DNA of 64,000 nt from NCBI GenBank assembly GCA_022482925.1, contig JAKVOG010000005.1, forward strand, positions 62,001-126,000. Reading direction: 5' to 3'. The position numbers and the translations under genes are program-made. Shown here piece after piece: positions 20,268-31,087 of this stretch (position 1 is the stretch's first letter; each line of letters begins with the position of its first letter). A model generated the notes under the pieces. It had not been told where the DNA came from. It saw only the letters and a list, made by a program, of their open reading frames with translations, and did no database searches. This DNA is from Selenomonas sp. Its GTDB lineage: Bacteria; Bacillota; Negativicutes; Selenomonadales; Selenomonadaceae.

Positions 20268-21076
20268 GCGTGGGAATCCCTCTCTAATTTCTCATTATGT
20301 TCCTCACGCTTCTCGGCATTGCGTTCATAGAGTGCCCGCAGTCCGGTCAGTGTCAGGAAATGATCGACCCTGTCGATGGTCGCCGACTCCTTGGCAATCA
20401 TCCGGGCCAGACCGCCCGTGGCAATTACCTTCATCTCCGTGCCATGCTCCGCCTTGATGCGGCGAACAATCTCATCGATCTGTCCAACATAGCCGAAGAT
20501 GATGCCAGCCTGCATTCCCTGAATCGTATTGCGGCAGATGATCTGACGTGGCGGAACCAGCTCGATGCGTGGCAGCTGTGCCGCAGTCTGGAACAGGGCA
20601 TCTGCACTGGTGCCGATGCCAGGCGCAATGACACCGCCCAGGAAATCACCATTTTCCGCCACAACATCATACGTTGTGGCCGTGCCGATGTCGATGACAA
20701 TCAGCGGGCCGCCATACTGCTCATAAGCACCAACAACATTGACGATACGATCGGCACCGATAGCCCGCGGATTCTCATAATGCAGACGGATGCCGGTCTT
20801 GATGCCGGGCCCGACTACAAGTGGATGGATATGGAAATACCGCTCGCACATCTTGACCATCGGTACGACCAATGGTGGTACGACCGACGAGATAATGATG
20901 GCATGGATATCCGTCATGCGGATGCCCTGATAGCGGAACAGATCATTCATCAGCATGCCGTATTCATCGCCGGTCTTCTGCCGGTCAGTCGAAATACGCC
21001 AATGCTTCATAAGCTTCTTATCTTCATAGGTACCCATGACAATATTGGTATTGCCGATATCAAAAACTAATAACAA
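20264..21076 (-). CDS. coaX: Type III pantothenate kinase
   Basis: MLLVFDIGNTNIVMGTYEDKKLMKHWRISTDRQKTGDEYGM; GADRIVNVVGAYEQYGGPLIVIDIGTATTYDVV. Confidence 0.95.
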   Translation of the reverse strand: MLLVFDIGNTNIVMGTYEDKKLMKHWRISTDRQKTGDEYGMLMNDLFRYQGIRMTDIHAIIISSVVPPLVVPMVKMCERYFHIHPLVVGPGIKTGIRLHYENPRAIGADRIVNVVGAYEQYGGPLIVIDIGTATTYDVVAENGDFLGGVIAPGIGTSADALFQTAAQLPRIELVPPRQIICRNTIQGMQAGIIFGYVGQIDEIVRRIKAEHGTEMKVIATGGLARMIAKESATIDRVDHFLTLTGLRALYERNAEKREEHNEKLERDSHA

Positions 21077-21131
21077 GGGTCTTTCCTCCTGTAGCCATGC
21101 GGACAGGCCGCAATATATATCATTCGCTCAT

Positions 21132-22136
21132 TCATTGCCTGGGCCGGATGGACACATCGCCGGCCAGGACCCGGCGCCGGCCATCCGCTGTATCCACCAG
21201 CAGAGCGCCATCAGCATCGATATCCGCAGCCCGGCCGGTAAATACTTCACCATCCCGGACGCCAATGACACGAACCTCCTGCCCCAGCGTGATACTGTAT
21301 TTCTTCCATTCCTGCATGACCGGCTCAAAATCGCCGGTCCGCACAGAGGCATAGAGATCATCCATCGCCCGCAGCACCGCCTGGAAGAACCTGACCCGTG
21401 GGATTTTCTCGCCCTTCATGATTGCCAGTGAAGTCGCCGTCTGGCGGATATCTTCCGGGAAATCTTCCGGCAGGATGTTCACATTGATGCCCGTACCGAT
21501 GATGATGTAATTGATGCCATCCATCTCCGCACTCATTTCCGTCAATATCCCGACCAGTTTCTTGTTCTCATACAGGATATCATTCGGCCACTTGATGCCG
21601 GCTTTCAGCCCAAAGGTCTCCATTGCCCTGGCCACAGCAACCGCAGCCAGCAGGGTACACTTCGGCGCTTCCTGTGGCAGGAATGCCGGCCGCAGGATAA
21701 CCGAGAACCAAATTCCCTTGCCGGCTGGTGAGAAGAAATGACGCTCAAGACGGCCCTTGCCGCCATCCTGCTGTTCCGCTACAACTACCGTGCCTTCGGC
21801 CGCACCGGCAGCTGCCAGCTGCTTCGCCACGTTGTTCGTCGAATCGACAACTTCATGAGCCTCGATCTGACAACCAATGCACTGCGTATCCAGACCATGC
21901 TGGATCTCACTGGGCAGCAGCCGGTCCGGTGCTTCGCGCAGCGAATACCCGCTGCGCGACTGGCTGACAATCTCATAGCCGGCCTCCCGCAGCTCCCGGA
22001 TGTGTTTCCACACCGCCGTCCGGGATACACCCAACCGACTGGCGATTTCCTCGCCTGATATATACTTATCTCCTGCCCGACGCAGGATTTCCAAAATCTC
22101 TGACCGCATGAGATGCCTCCCTTGCTGATTTTTCAC
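21132..22136 (-). CDS. birA: Bifunctional biotin-[acetyl-CoA-carboxylase] ligase / biotin operon repressor
   Basis: N-terminal HTH; VVAEQQDGGKGRLERHFFSPAGKGIWFSVILRP; AGIKWPNDILYENKKLVGILTE. Confidence 0.93.
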   Translation of the reverse strand: MKNQQGRHLMRSEILEILRRAGDKYISGEEIASRLGVSRTAVWKHIRELREAGYEIVSQSRSGYSLREAPDRLLPSEIQHGLDTQCIGCQIEAHEVVDSTNNVAKQLAAAGAAEGTVVVAEQQDGGKGRLERHFFSPAGKGIWFSVILRPAFLPQEAPKCTLLAAVAVARAMETFGLKAGIKWPNDILYENKKLVGILTEMSAEMDGINYIIIGTGINVNILPEDFPEDIRQTATSLAIMKGEKIPRVRFFQAVLRAMDDLYASVRTGDFEPVMQEWKKYSITLGQEVRVIGVRDGEVFTGRAADIDADGALLVDTADGRRRVLAGDVSIRPRQ

Positions 22137-22167
22137 ATACCGCTATATTATACAACGAAATTCCGCA

Positions 22168-22206
22168 TAAAAAAAGACTTCCTGTCAACCTGTGACAGGA
22201 AGTCCT
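22168..22206 (-). terminator. Rho-independent terminator after ftsH
   Basis: aaaaaaagacttcctgtcaacctgtgacaggaagtc. Confidence 0.8.
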
Positions 22207-22229
22207 GATAACGTTTTACGTTTTATATT

Positions 22230-24251
22230 TTATTTGTCGTAATGCGTAACATTGAACTTCGGCTCCGTTGCTTTATCAGCTGCCGGCTCCTCCGCATCCG
22301 TCTTTTCCTTCTCGTCCGTATCAGCTGCATTTGCCGATGCATCATCGGACTGCTCAGCAAGCTTCTCCGGCGGGATCAGGGCTGTATCCCCATCGTGCGG
22401 GCCATCATCATGCGGTTCGTCCTTGGGCTCTTCCGCATCATCAGCCAGCTTGCCGGTCGTAAGCAGCTCTTCGAGCTGTTTAGCCGACAGCGTCTCACGC
22501 TCCATAAGCGCCTGAGCAATGAGTTCGAGCTTATCGCGGTTCTCCGTGATAAGCTGGCGGCAAGCCTCATAGGCATCCTCCAGATATTTGCGGACTTCCT
22601 TATCGATCTCACTGGCAACCTCTTCCGAGTAATTGCGCTCATGATTGAAGTCACGTCCCAGGAATACCTGATGGTTCTGGCTTTCACCATAAGCCACCGG
22701 CCCCAGCACATCACTCATGCCATACTGCATGACCATACCACGGACCATACGGGTTGCCTGCTGGATATCCTGCGAAGCCCCCGTGCTGATCTCCTTGAGC
22801 ACGATCTCCTCGGCAACCCGGCCGCCCATGGCGACCTTCAAACGGTCTACCAGCTCGGACTTCGTTGCATAGTTGCGATCTTCCTTCGGCAGCATCAGCG
22901 TGTAACCGCCGGCGCGTCCGCGCGGAATGATCGTAACCTTGTGAACCGGGTCGGCATGCTTGAGCAGCATTCCAACCAGCGTATGACCACCTTCATGATA
23001 AGCCGTCAGACGCTTCTCCTCATCGTTCATGATGTGGGATTTGCGCTCCGGTCCGGCCATGACGCGCTCGATCGCTTCCTCGAGCTCCGTCATGCCGATC
23101 TTCTTCTTATCGCGGCGGGCAGCTAAGAGAGCCGCCTCATTGACGAGGTTGCTGAGGTCTGCACCCGTGAAGCCCGGCGTACGACGGGCCAGGATATCAA
23201 GATCCGCATCATCGTCGATTGGCTTGCCCTTGGTATGGACCTTCAGAATAGCCAGACGGCCGCGGACATCCGGTTTGTCGACCACGATCTGGCGGTCGAA
23301 ACGACCCGGACGCAGCAGCGCCGGATCCAGAATATCCGGACGGTTGGTTGCCGCAATGATGATAATTCCCTCATTGGCCGCAAAACCATCCATCTCAACC
23401 AGCAGCTGGTTGAGTGTCTGCTCACGCTCATCGTGTCCGCCGCCGACACCAGCACCACGCTGGCGGCCGACCGCATCAATCTCATCGATGAACACGATGC
23501 ATGGTGCATTCTTCTTGGCCTGATCGAACAGATCACGCACACGGGAAGCACCGACACCAACGAACATCTCGACGAAGTCAGAACCGGAAATCGAGAAGAA
23601 CGGCACGCCTGCCTCACCCGCTACTGCACGGGCCAGCAGTGTCTTACCAGTACCCGGAGGGCCAAAGAGCAGAACGCCCTTCGGAATCCGGGCTCCGAGG
23701 TCATTGTACTTTTTCGGATGCTTGAGGAACTCGACAACTTCTTCCAGTTCCTGCTTGGCTTCATCAGCACCAGCTACATCCTTGAAGTTGACCTTGATCT
23801 TATCAGCACCGCTCATGCGGGCACGGCTCTTGCCAAAGGACATGACCCGGCCGCCGCCGCCCTGCGTCTGCTGCATGATAAAGAACCATACACCGACCAG
23901 CAGAAGGATTGGCAGAACCGACGAGAACATCGTGGACCACCATGGTGGTTCCGGTGGATTCTCAGCGGCAATGTCGATACCTTTGGCCGACAGCTTGCTG
24001 TAAAGCTGAGGATCGTTGTTTGGTGCATCCGGGGTAATGGTCGTGAACTCCGTACCATCAGACAAGGTACCGCGGATCGTATTCTGGATGATGACGACCT
24101 TCGACACCTTTCCCTCGTCCACCTGCTGCAGGAATTGGGTGTACTCGACCTCCTGCTTGGCCGCGTTCTTTGTTGAGAAATAGTCAATGATGGAAATTGC
24201 GACTAAGATGATCAACAAGTAGAACCCTACATTACGTAGAAACTTATTCAA
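22230..24251 (-). CDS. ftsH: ATP-dependent zinc metalloprotease FtsH
   Basis: 673 aa; [56 protein letters not shown] motif. Confidence 0.97.
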   Translation of the reverse strand: MNKFLRNVGFYLLIILVAISIIDYFSTKNAAKQEVEYTQFLQQVDEGKVSKVVIIQNTIRGTLSDGTEFTTITPDAPNNDPQLYSKLSAKGIDIAAENPPEPPWWSTMFSSVLPILLLVGVWFFIMQQTQGGGGRVMSFGKSRARMSGADKIKVNFKDVAGADEAKQELEEVVEFLKHPKKYNDLGARIPKGVLLFGPPGTGKTLLARAVAGEAGVPFFSISGSDFVEMFVGVGASRVRDLFDQAKKNAPCIVFIDEIDAVGRQRGAGVGGGHDEREQTLNQLLVEMDGFAANEGIIIIAATNRPDILDPALLRPGRFDRQIVVDKPDVRGRLAILKVHTKGKPIDDDADLDILARRTPGFTGADLSNLVNEAALLAARRDKKKIGMTELEEAIERVMAGPERKSHIMNDEEKRLTAYHEGGHTLVGMLLKHADPVHKVTIIPRGRAGGYTLMLPKEDRNYATKSELVDRLKVAMGGRVAEEIVLKEISTGASQDIQQATRMVRGMVMQYGMSDVLGPVAYGESQNHQVFLGRDFNHERNYSEEVASEIDKEVRKYLEDAYEACRQLITENRDKLELIAQALMERETLSAKQLEELLTTGKLADDAEEPKDEPHDDGPHDGDTALIPPEKLAEQSDDASANAADTDEKEKTDAEEPAADKATEPKFNVTHYDK

Positions 24252-24345
24252 TCCATTGCCCTCCCTTTCCGGGAGCCTTCAGGCCCCTCAGGATTTATAC
24301 AATATTACTGCAGATACCCGATACCGTATCTGCCGGGGTTGATTA

Positions 24346-24891
24346 TCAGGCATAGACAGACGGCTTCAGCACACCGATATAGGGCAGGTTGCGATAAACT
24401 TCTGCATAATCAAGGCCATAGCCGACGATAAACTCATCCGGGATCTCAAAGCCACAATAATCGATATGGATATCTGCCGTACGGCGGGATGGCTTCGACA
24501 GCAGCGAACAGAGCTTGACGCTCTTCGGTTTGCGTTCTTTGAAATACTTCATGAGATAATTCATGGTCGTACCCGAGTCTATTATATCTTCAATAACGAT
24601 AAGGTGTTTTCCTTCTATATCGTAATCTAAATCCTTCAAAATTTTTACAGTACCGCTGCTCGACGTCCCGTTTCCGTAGCTGGAAGCAATCATGAAGTCA
24701 AAATGAACCGGCAGATCGATCTGACGCACCAGATCCGTATAGAACACGACCGCACCTTTCAGGATACCGACACAATAGATCTCTTCCTTCGCATCCTTGT
24801 AATCTTCGGTAATCCTGCGCCCCAGCTCGGCTACCTTCGCCTTGAGCTGATCCTCCGTAAATACGATCTTCTCGATGTCATCATTCATCAT
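24346..24891 (-). CDS. hpt: Hypoxanthine phosphoribosyltransferase
   Basis: 181 aa; GNGTSSSGTVKILKDLDYDIEGKHLIVIEDIIDSGTTMNYLM. Confidence 0.95.
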   Translation of the reverse strand: MMNDDIEKIVFTEDQLKAKVAELGRRITEDYKDAKEEIYCVGILKGAVVFYTDLVRQIDLPVHFDFMIASSYGNGTSSSGTVKILKDLDYDIEGKHLIVIEDIIDSGTTMNYLMKYFKERKPKSVKLCSLLSKPSRRTADIHIDYCGFEIPDEFIVGYGLDYAEVYRNLPYIGVLKPSVYA

Positions 24892-26305
24892 GATTAATTT
24901 CCTCTCTTTTTTCTAACGTGAGATATAAGATTTTCTTATTCAGTATATTTTGATTGACTGGAAAATGGCTGGTACGCCGTTTCCCGATCACCCACAATAT
25001 TTCATTGCCAACGGCCAGTAGTGGCCAATGCGCACGCGCTTCACGAGGTATCTTATCATCGATGAAGAGCTCCTTGAGCTTCTTCCGGCCTGACGGCAGG
25101 TATATCCAATCGCCAGGCTGACGATAGCGCAGTACCAGGGACCCGGACAAGCCAGCGGGATCCATGAGGAACTCGCTGCTATCCGTATGAACAGGCCGTG
25201 CGGATGCCTCCAAAAGGCGGGCCGTAACACAGGCTGTCCCCAGATGAGTATCACCGGGAATCCTTAGTGGTCTGACCGGTGAAGCCGGTTCTGCCGGAGA
25301 CGGACTTCCTGTCTCAACTCCCCGCCCCCCCGTCAGCCAGCCATAGGCCAGTTGTGTGGTGAATCCTCCTGGCAACTGCTGGCGGCTGCCAGTCGTTCCG
25401 GTCAGCAGCTGCTGCCGTATGAGCTCCGCATGCACAAAGCCAAGATCTTTGCCCGAGCCGGATATTCCCAGCCAGAAGCGGCGGATCATCAACCGCTGCA
25501 AAGCAGGATGCAGAGACTTCAGGCCGCTTTGCGAGAGCGCCAGCTCCGGAGCCAGCCGGACATAGCGGCTATCCTGCCAGCAGGCTGTTACCTGCTGCTC
25601 CAGATAATCCGCCTCGTCGGCAGCAACCTCAGCCAGCTGGCAGAGGCCGCGCGCGAGTTCCGGATTGTACTCCCGCTCCAGCTGTGGCAGCAGTTGAAGC
25701 CGCAGTCGGTTCCGGGTACAGTCGGGCAGTTCATTGGTCGCATCCAGGCGTGGCTGAAGCTTTTCCTGCTCACACCAGCTCTGGATCTCCCTCTTCGTAA
25801 CCCCGAGAAACGGCCGGATGATATGTCCATCGGCTCCGCTGCGCGGGCGCATTGCTGCCAGTCCGGCCGTTCCTGTCCCCCGCAGGATCCGCATGAGCAC
25901 AGTCTCCGCCTGGTCATCGGCATGATGCGCCACTGCCAGCAGATCCAGCCCGTGCGCACGCCGCGTTTCTTCCAGGAAGGCATACCGCAGTGTCCGTGCA
26001 GCCTGTTCCAATGATTCTCCGGACCGACGGGCTGCCGCCGGCACATCAGCAGCTCCAATGTAGGCCGGAATCCCCTGCTGCGCACAGAATTCCTGTACAA
26101 AGCGGGCATCTGACGCTGAGGCCTCACCACGGATGCCATGCTCAAAATGGGCAGCGGCAATCCGCAGCTGATAGCGCACGCGCAGCCGCCAGAGGATTTC
26201 CAGCAAGGCCAGCGAATCCGGGCCGCCGGAACAGGCAACCAGAATACCAGCGCCCTTCGGCAGCAGTTGATTGGCCTGACAAAAGCGTTCTACTTTTTCC
26301 AGCAT
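24881..26305 (-). CDS. tilS: tRNA(Ile)-lysidine synthetase TilS
   Basis: ILVACSGGPDSLALLEILWRL (PP-loop); AHHADDQAETVLMRILRGTGTAGLAAM. Confidence 0.94.
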   Translation of the reverse strand: MLEKVERFCQANQLLPKGAGILVACSGGPDSLALLEILWRLRVRYQLRIAAAHFEHGIRGEASASDARFVQEFCAQQGIPAYIGAADVPAAARRSGESLEQAARTLRYAFLEETRRAHGLDLLAVAHHADDQAETVLMRILRGTGTAGLAAMRPRSGADGHIIRPFLGVTKREIQSWCEQEKLQPRLDATNELPDCTRNRLRLQLLPQLEREYNPELARGLCQLAEVAADEADYLEQQVTACWQDSRYVRLAPELALSQSGLKSLHPALQRLMIRRFWLGISGSGKDLGFVHAELIRQQLLTGTTGSRQQLPGGFTTQLAYGWLTGGRGVETGSPSPAEPASPVRPLRIPGDTHLGTACVTARLLEASARPVHTDSSEFLMDPAGLSGSLVLRYRQPGDWIYLPSGRKKLKELFIDDKIPREARAHWPLLAVGNEILWVIGKRRTSHFPVNQNILNKKILYLTLEKREEINHDE

Positions 26306-26343
26306 AATCAGCCGCCTGACCTTCCTGTTTCTCCTTAAAGAAC

Positions 26344-26367
26344 AAAAGCACCCTTTTCAGAGTGCTT
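26344..26367 (-). terminator. Terminator-like hairpin after the S1-domain gene
   Basis: aaagcacccttttcagagtgcttt. Confidence 0.6.
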
Positions 26368-26387
26368 TCAACATCAATGTATAACCA

Positions 26388-26864
26388 TCAATCCGAACGA
26401 CGGGAGCCACGGCCTCCGCGCTTTGAGTCGGTCTTGCGGCGTAAATCCGTCAGGCGCTCGTCACTGTCCTTGAGGAACTTGGAAAGCCGGTCCTCAAAAG
26501 ACGCCGGGGAACTGTTGAAACGATTTGGTTTTCTGAAATCCCGCTGGCCACCATGATTACTGGGGCGCTGCGGACGGAAGGAAGAACGTGGGCCGGCATT
26601 GGGGGCACTTGCCTGCGCTTCTGGCTTCTTCTCCTGGAGCTGCTTGATGGAAAGTCCGATCTTGCCCTTCTCATCAATAGTCAGTACCTTGACCTTGACC
26701 TTATCTTTTTCTGTGAGGAAGTCATGGACATCTTTTACATAAACATCTGCAACTTCCGAAATGTGGACGAGACCGGTCTTGCCTTCCGGCAGTTCGATGA
26801 ACGCACCAAAATTCGTGATGCCGGTTACGACACCCTCGACCACACTGCCAACTTCAATGGACAA
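26388..26864 (-). CDS. S1 RNA-binding domain protein (YabR-like)
   Basis: MSIEVGSVVEGVVTGITNFGAFIELPEGKTGLVHISEVADVYVKDVHDFLTEKDKVKVKVL plus basic tail. Confidence 0.9.
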   Translation of the reverse strand: MSIEVGSVVEGVVTGITNFGAFIELPEGKTGLVHISEVADVYVKDVHDFLTEKDKVKVKVLTIDEKGKIGLSIKQLQEKKPEAQASAPNAGPRSSFRPQRPSNHGGQRDFRKPNRFNSSPASFEDRLSKFLKDSDERLTDLRRKTDSKRGGRGSRRSD

Positions 26865-26947
26865 ATTAATTCTTCCTCCTTATTGTATTAAAGAATACAG
26901 GAATTATTATAACCTTGACACTGGAATAGTGTCAAGCCGCATAATGC

Positions 26948-27244
26948 TCATTTGTGGCCCGTACTGTAAGGCAATTCCCCATGCCGGGTCATCCCTAATT
27001 CTTCACGGGCTGTCTTCTCGATATACTCCAGCTTGTTGAGATTTTCCTTCTCCTGACGAAGGGACTCATTCTCCTGCTTCGCCGCGGCCAGTCTGGCTTC
27101 AGCGGCGGCCTGATCCTCTGCTACCTGATGCAGATAGACCTGCTGGGATACGAGTATTGACGAAAAGTAGATGATAACGCCGCCCATGAGCAGCACGAAC
27201 CAATTAAAGTGCCGCCGTTCCGGCCTCTTGCGTTCCATGATCAT
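26948..27244 (-). CDS. Septum formation initiator family protein (FtsB/DivIC)
   Basis: 98 aa; TM then coiled coil VYLHQVAEDQAAAEARLAAAKQENESLRQEKENLNKLEYIEKTAREELGM. Confidence 0.85.
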   Translation of the reverse strand: MIMERKRPERRHFNWFVLLMGGVIIYFSSILVSQQVYLHQVAEDQAAAEARLAAAKQENESLRQEKENLNKLEYIEKTAREELGMTRHGELPYSTGHK

Positions 27245-27317
27245 CCCCCCTTCTTACAATACACCGATACCCTTTATGATACCTAGAAACACCTGCCGTT
27301 GCAAGCCGAACCTGAAA

Positions 27318-27824
27318 TTATTTTTCGGACCACTGAAAATAATGCGTATTGGCGATCCGCCTGAACATCGACTCACAGTGGGAACAATGGAAGTGATCCT
27401 TCACATTATCCATATCCGGCTTGCCATCAACCAGCCGGACCGGCTGCCCCTCGATATAGTCCATAAGCTCGCCGCAACGCGGGCAGACACAGTGATTGTT
27501 TACATCCCGATGCAGCTCTGTCGGCGGCAGATCTCCAGTGGACCGGATCTTCTTTGCCGCTGGCTTAGCCGCTTTAGGCAGGTCATGTTCACTGAACAGG
27601 CCCGAGCCCAAAACTTCCTGGAAATAAATCCCGCAATGACGGCACTCATATTTCGGCAGCACAGCGGACATATCCGCCCGACCAGCTACGATACGCACAG
27701 CACCACCACTGACGAAATGCAGGTCTCTCCGGCACTTCGGACATATGAAATGATTTTTTTTATTCTTCTCTAATGGATATATTGCCATTTCCATCACCAA
27801 TACTTCCCTGCCGCACACAGCCAT
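27318..27824 (-). CDS. Conserved hypothetical protein with two zinc-ribbon units
   Basis: FICPKCRRDL...YECRHCGIYF and CVCPRCGELM...FHCSHCESMF, internally duplicated CxxC pairs. Confidence 0.7.
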   Translation of the reverse strand: MAVCGREVLVMEMAIYPLEKNKKNHFICPKCRRDLHFVSGGAVRIVAGRADMSAVLPKYECRHCGIYFQEVLGSGLFSEHDLPKAAKPAAKKIRSTGDLPPTELHRDVNNHCVCPRCGELMDYIEGQPVRLVDGKPDMDNVKDHFHCSHCESMFRRIANTHYFQWSEK

Positions 27825-27903
27825 GCAACAGTATCTGTTCTTTATTATATTCCCTGTCTCTCTAAAAAAACCTGCCTGCCTGCCGCCATTATATAAAATT
27901 ATT

Positions 27904-29053
27904 TTATAATTTCGGTTGATTCAGCTCATCGCAAGCCCGCATGAAATGGACAATCGTCTGAGCGATAGCATGCGCAGCCAACGGCCGCCCGCAGGCCGAT
28001 GCCCGCTGCCCCATAGCTGGCAGATCACCATTGGCGAGCAACTCAGCAACCGCTGGTGCCAGTTTCTCGCCCGGATGCAGCCATACCGCTGCACCATGCC
28101 GGGTCGCATAGACTGCATTCTCGGTCTCAGGTCCCGGTATCGGATCATGCAGCAGCATCGGCAGGCCGAGCACGAAAGCCTCGCTGATCGTAAGTGCTCC
28201 CGGCTTCGTGATCAGGAGGTCTGATGCCTTCATCAGCTCGTGCGCCTGCTCGGTATAGCCCCAAACCTTCACCAGATGATGCGAGACCTGGGCGAATGCC
28301 AGCCCCTGCTGCAGCAGACGCTCATTGCGGCCGGCTACGACCAGCAGCGTCAGGCGCTGTGGCAGCTGTTCCAGTTCCAGCAGCGTTGTTTCAATGCCGC
28401 CCAGCCCCAGGCCACCGCCCATGAGCAGGATAGCCGGCTGATCCTGCGGAATAGATAGATGCTGCCGCAGGACTTCCTTTCCCTCAATATGCTGCAGCCG
28501 TTGATCGATAGGGATACCGGCCGCCCACAGGCTGTCTTCAGCGAAGCCACGTGCCAGCATCTGCCGCTTCATGGTCTCCGTCGCCATGAAATAGCAGTCA
28601 ACTTTCGGATAGAGCCAGATCTGATGCAGCGAATAATCCGTCATGACCACAGCCAGCGGCAGCTGACTGTGATGCCGCCGCTTCCACCAGGAGGCAGCGC
28701 CCTCCGGAAACGGATGCGTACAAATCACCAGATCCGGCTGATAGCGCCGCAGCAGGGAGACAAATACCGGCTGCATGACCGCCGCAAATGCTCCCTGGAC
28801 CAGTGAACCACCCGAGGCACCACCGGAAACTTTATAGAACACATCATAAAGATTCGGAACAAATGCCAGCATCTGCAGGTAGATCTTCTTCATCAGCCAA
28901 TGCAGACAGGACGTTTCACGCGCCATAAAATCCACTGTCGTTATCTGAGCTTCCGGCCAAAGCTGCTGCAGCTCCTGCCGGACTGCCTCGGCCGCCTTGA
29001 TATGTCCTGAGCCGATTGAGGCCGTCAGTACCAGGATTCGCTTGTCCGTCATC
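27904..29053 (-). CDS. MGDG synthase / UgtP-family glycosyltransferase
   Basis: MTDKRILVLTASIGSGHIKAAEAVRQELQQLWPEAQITTVDFM...; LVVAGRNERLLQQ; LITKPGALTISEAFVLGLPMLLHDPIPGPETENA. Confidence 0.88.
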
Positions 29054-29140
29054 GTTCTTCCTCTTTCCGACAGGAACCTGTCCTTACAAAAATCACACCC
29101 GCTTATTGTACCACATTTCATGGACTGCACGCATAATTTT

Positions 29141-29887
29141 TTAAGCCGTCAGTCCACCATCCACTGACCAGACTGCTCCGGTCACGAAAGCAGCCGCCGG
29201 CGAAGCAAGAAAAGCAATCACGGCTGCCGCCTCAGACGGGGTACCGATACGCCCGACCGGATAGACAGAAGCCATCTCGCGCAGCCCCGCCTCACGATCC
29301 GGCTGCTGCGCGAGCTGGGCTTCGGTCAACGGGGTCAGGATATCCCCCGGTGCAATGGCATTGACACGGACACCGAACCCGGCCAGTTCCAGTGCCAGTG
29401 CCCGCGTGAACAGTACCACAGCGCCCTTGCTGGCGCAGTAGGCGGTACAATAATAGTTGCCATGGATTCCGGCATCGGAGGCGACATTGACGATATTCCC
29501 CTTCGACTGCTTCAAAGCCGGCACAGCTGCCTGACACAAATAGTAGGTTCCCTTGACATTGACAGCCAGTATCTCATCAAGCTGGTCCTCCGTCATATCC
29601 TCGATTGCACCCTCAAGGTAAACCCCGGCAGAACTGACCAGCACATCCAGCTGCCCGTTCTCATTCAACACCTGCTCAACCACCCGTGCGCAATCCTGCC
29701 GGCTGCTGACATCCCCGGCAATGAAACTCACCTGCCCGGCTGCTGACAGCTCATCCACAGCCGACTGCCCTCTGGCCGCCGATCGCCCCATCAGTATGAC
29801 GCGATCACCGGCCTGCAGGAACAGGCTGGCCGCCGCCAGACCGATTCCCGAAGTCCCCCCGGATATTAAAACCACTCTTCCTGACAT
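29141..29887 (-). CDS. SDR family oxidoreductase (FabG-like)
   Basis: MSGRVVLISGGTSGIGLAAASLFLQAGDRVILMGRSAARG; YCTAYCASKGAVVLFTRALALELAGFGVRVNAIAPGDI. Confidence 0.9.
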   Translation of the reverse strand: MSGRVVLISGGTSGIGLAAASLFLQAGDRVILMGRSAARGQSAVDELSAAGQVSFIAGDVSSRQDCARVVEQVLNENGQLDVLVSSAGVYLEGAIEDMTEDQLDEILAVNVKGTYYLCQAAVPALKQSKGNIVNVASDAGIHGNYYCTAYCASKGAVVLFTRALALELAGFGVRVNAIAPGDILTPLTEAQLAQQPDREAGLREMASVYPVGRIGTPSEAAAVIAFLASPAAAFVTGAVWSVDGGLTA

Positions 29888-29959
29888 AGCCCCTCCTGTA
29901 TACCACATAAAAAGGACCGGATTCCCATAGAAACCCGATCCCGTCTATATCTGTTTAAA

Positions 29960-30235
29960 TCAGCCGTTAACTGCGTCCTTCAACGCCTTGCCAGCCTTGA
30001 ATACCGGATTCTTGGAAGCCGGTATCTCAATATCATCTCCCGTACGCGGGTTGCGGCCCTTACGTGCTGCACGCTCCTTGACCTCAAATGTACCAAAGCC
30101 AATCATCTGGACTTTGCCACCTTCGACGAGCTCCTGCTGTACACTGTCAAACAGTGCGTTTACAGCCTTTTCTGCATCTTTCTTCGTCAGACCTGCTTTT
30201 TCAGCAACGCCAGCTACCAATTCAGTTTTGTTCAC
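29960..30235 (-). CDS. hup: HU family DNA-binding protein
   Basis: 91 aa; [66 protein letters not shown]. Confidence 0.96.
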   Translation of the reverse strand: MNKTELVAGVAEKAGLTKKDAEKAVNALFDSVQQELVEGGKVQMIGFGTFEVKERAARKGRNPRTGDDIEIPASKNPVFKAGKALKDAVNG

Positions 30236-30400
30236 AATCGTAGCCTCCTTAAAGATTATTAATAGTCTACAGGAGGATCCCGTTCGGTAACCCGCTCTCG
30301 TCCGCCTGCTATAAGTGAATTTATCAGAAAAGCCTTAAAAAATCAAGGCCTTTCGCGAAAAAACACGAAAATTCACAGCTTTATCGAGGAAATCGGTGTA

Positions 30401-31087
30401 TTATTCACTTTTTTCTTTGTCCGAACGGATAAATAAGCTGGTTAAATGATCGACGTCTTTCTGCCGATCGAGCTCATAAAGGGGAATCTTCCGGATGGAT
30501 TCATCCGGCAAGGCAAGGTTATGAATATAGGTCACTTCATACTCATCCGGATAAAGATCCATCAGCATCAGTTTCGTATCCGAGGCAATCGATGGACTAT
30601 AGACCTGTGTGATCACCAGTGACTGAGCCGGACGTTCCTTCAGCGTATCCACATCTTCAGCGTCGATGATGGTCAGCCCGTCAATCGGATCAATGCCCAG
30701 CCGCGTGTACATAACCTCCACAAAGCTCATTCCCGGACGGATATCGACTTCAACTGCCGTTTTCCGGGCCAGTTCCCGCAGCAGCACCACCGTGCGTTCG
30801 GCTACCAGGGGACTGCCCGGCACCGCGTACACCAGATCTCCCTGCTCAACCGCCCGCTGCAGCAGGTCCCTGGCAATTGCCGTATAGAGGGCCTCAAAGC
30901 TCTCTGCCTTCTCATAAAATCCATCATACGTCGTAAACGGCAGCCCCGCCTCTTCGAGCGCACTTACCGTCGGATGGATGCGCGTGCGCAGGATCAATGT
31001 ATCGGCCTGCTCCATAAGCTGCCAGCTCTCTCTGGTGATAAGTCCTGCCCGTCCGGGTCCAAGCCCGACGACTGTAATCTTTGCCAT
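30401..31087 (-). CDS. SAM-dependent tetrapyrrole methylase-domain protein (YabN N-terminal domain only)
   Basis: [41 protein letters not shown]; ends without a MazG domain. Confidence 0.85.
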   Translation of the reverse strand: MAKITVVGLGPGRAGLITRESWQLMEQADTLILRTRIHPTVSALEEAGLPFTTYDGFYEKAESFEALYTAIARDLLQRAVEQGDLVYAVPGSPLVAERTVVLLRELARKTAVEVDIRPGMSFVEVMYTRLGIDPIDGLTIIDAEDVDTLKERPAQSLVITQVYSPSIASDTKLMLMDLYPDEYEVTYIHNLALPDESIRKIPLYELDRQKDVDHLTSLFIRSDKEKSE

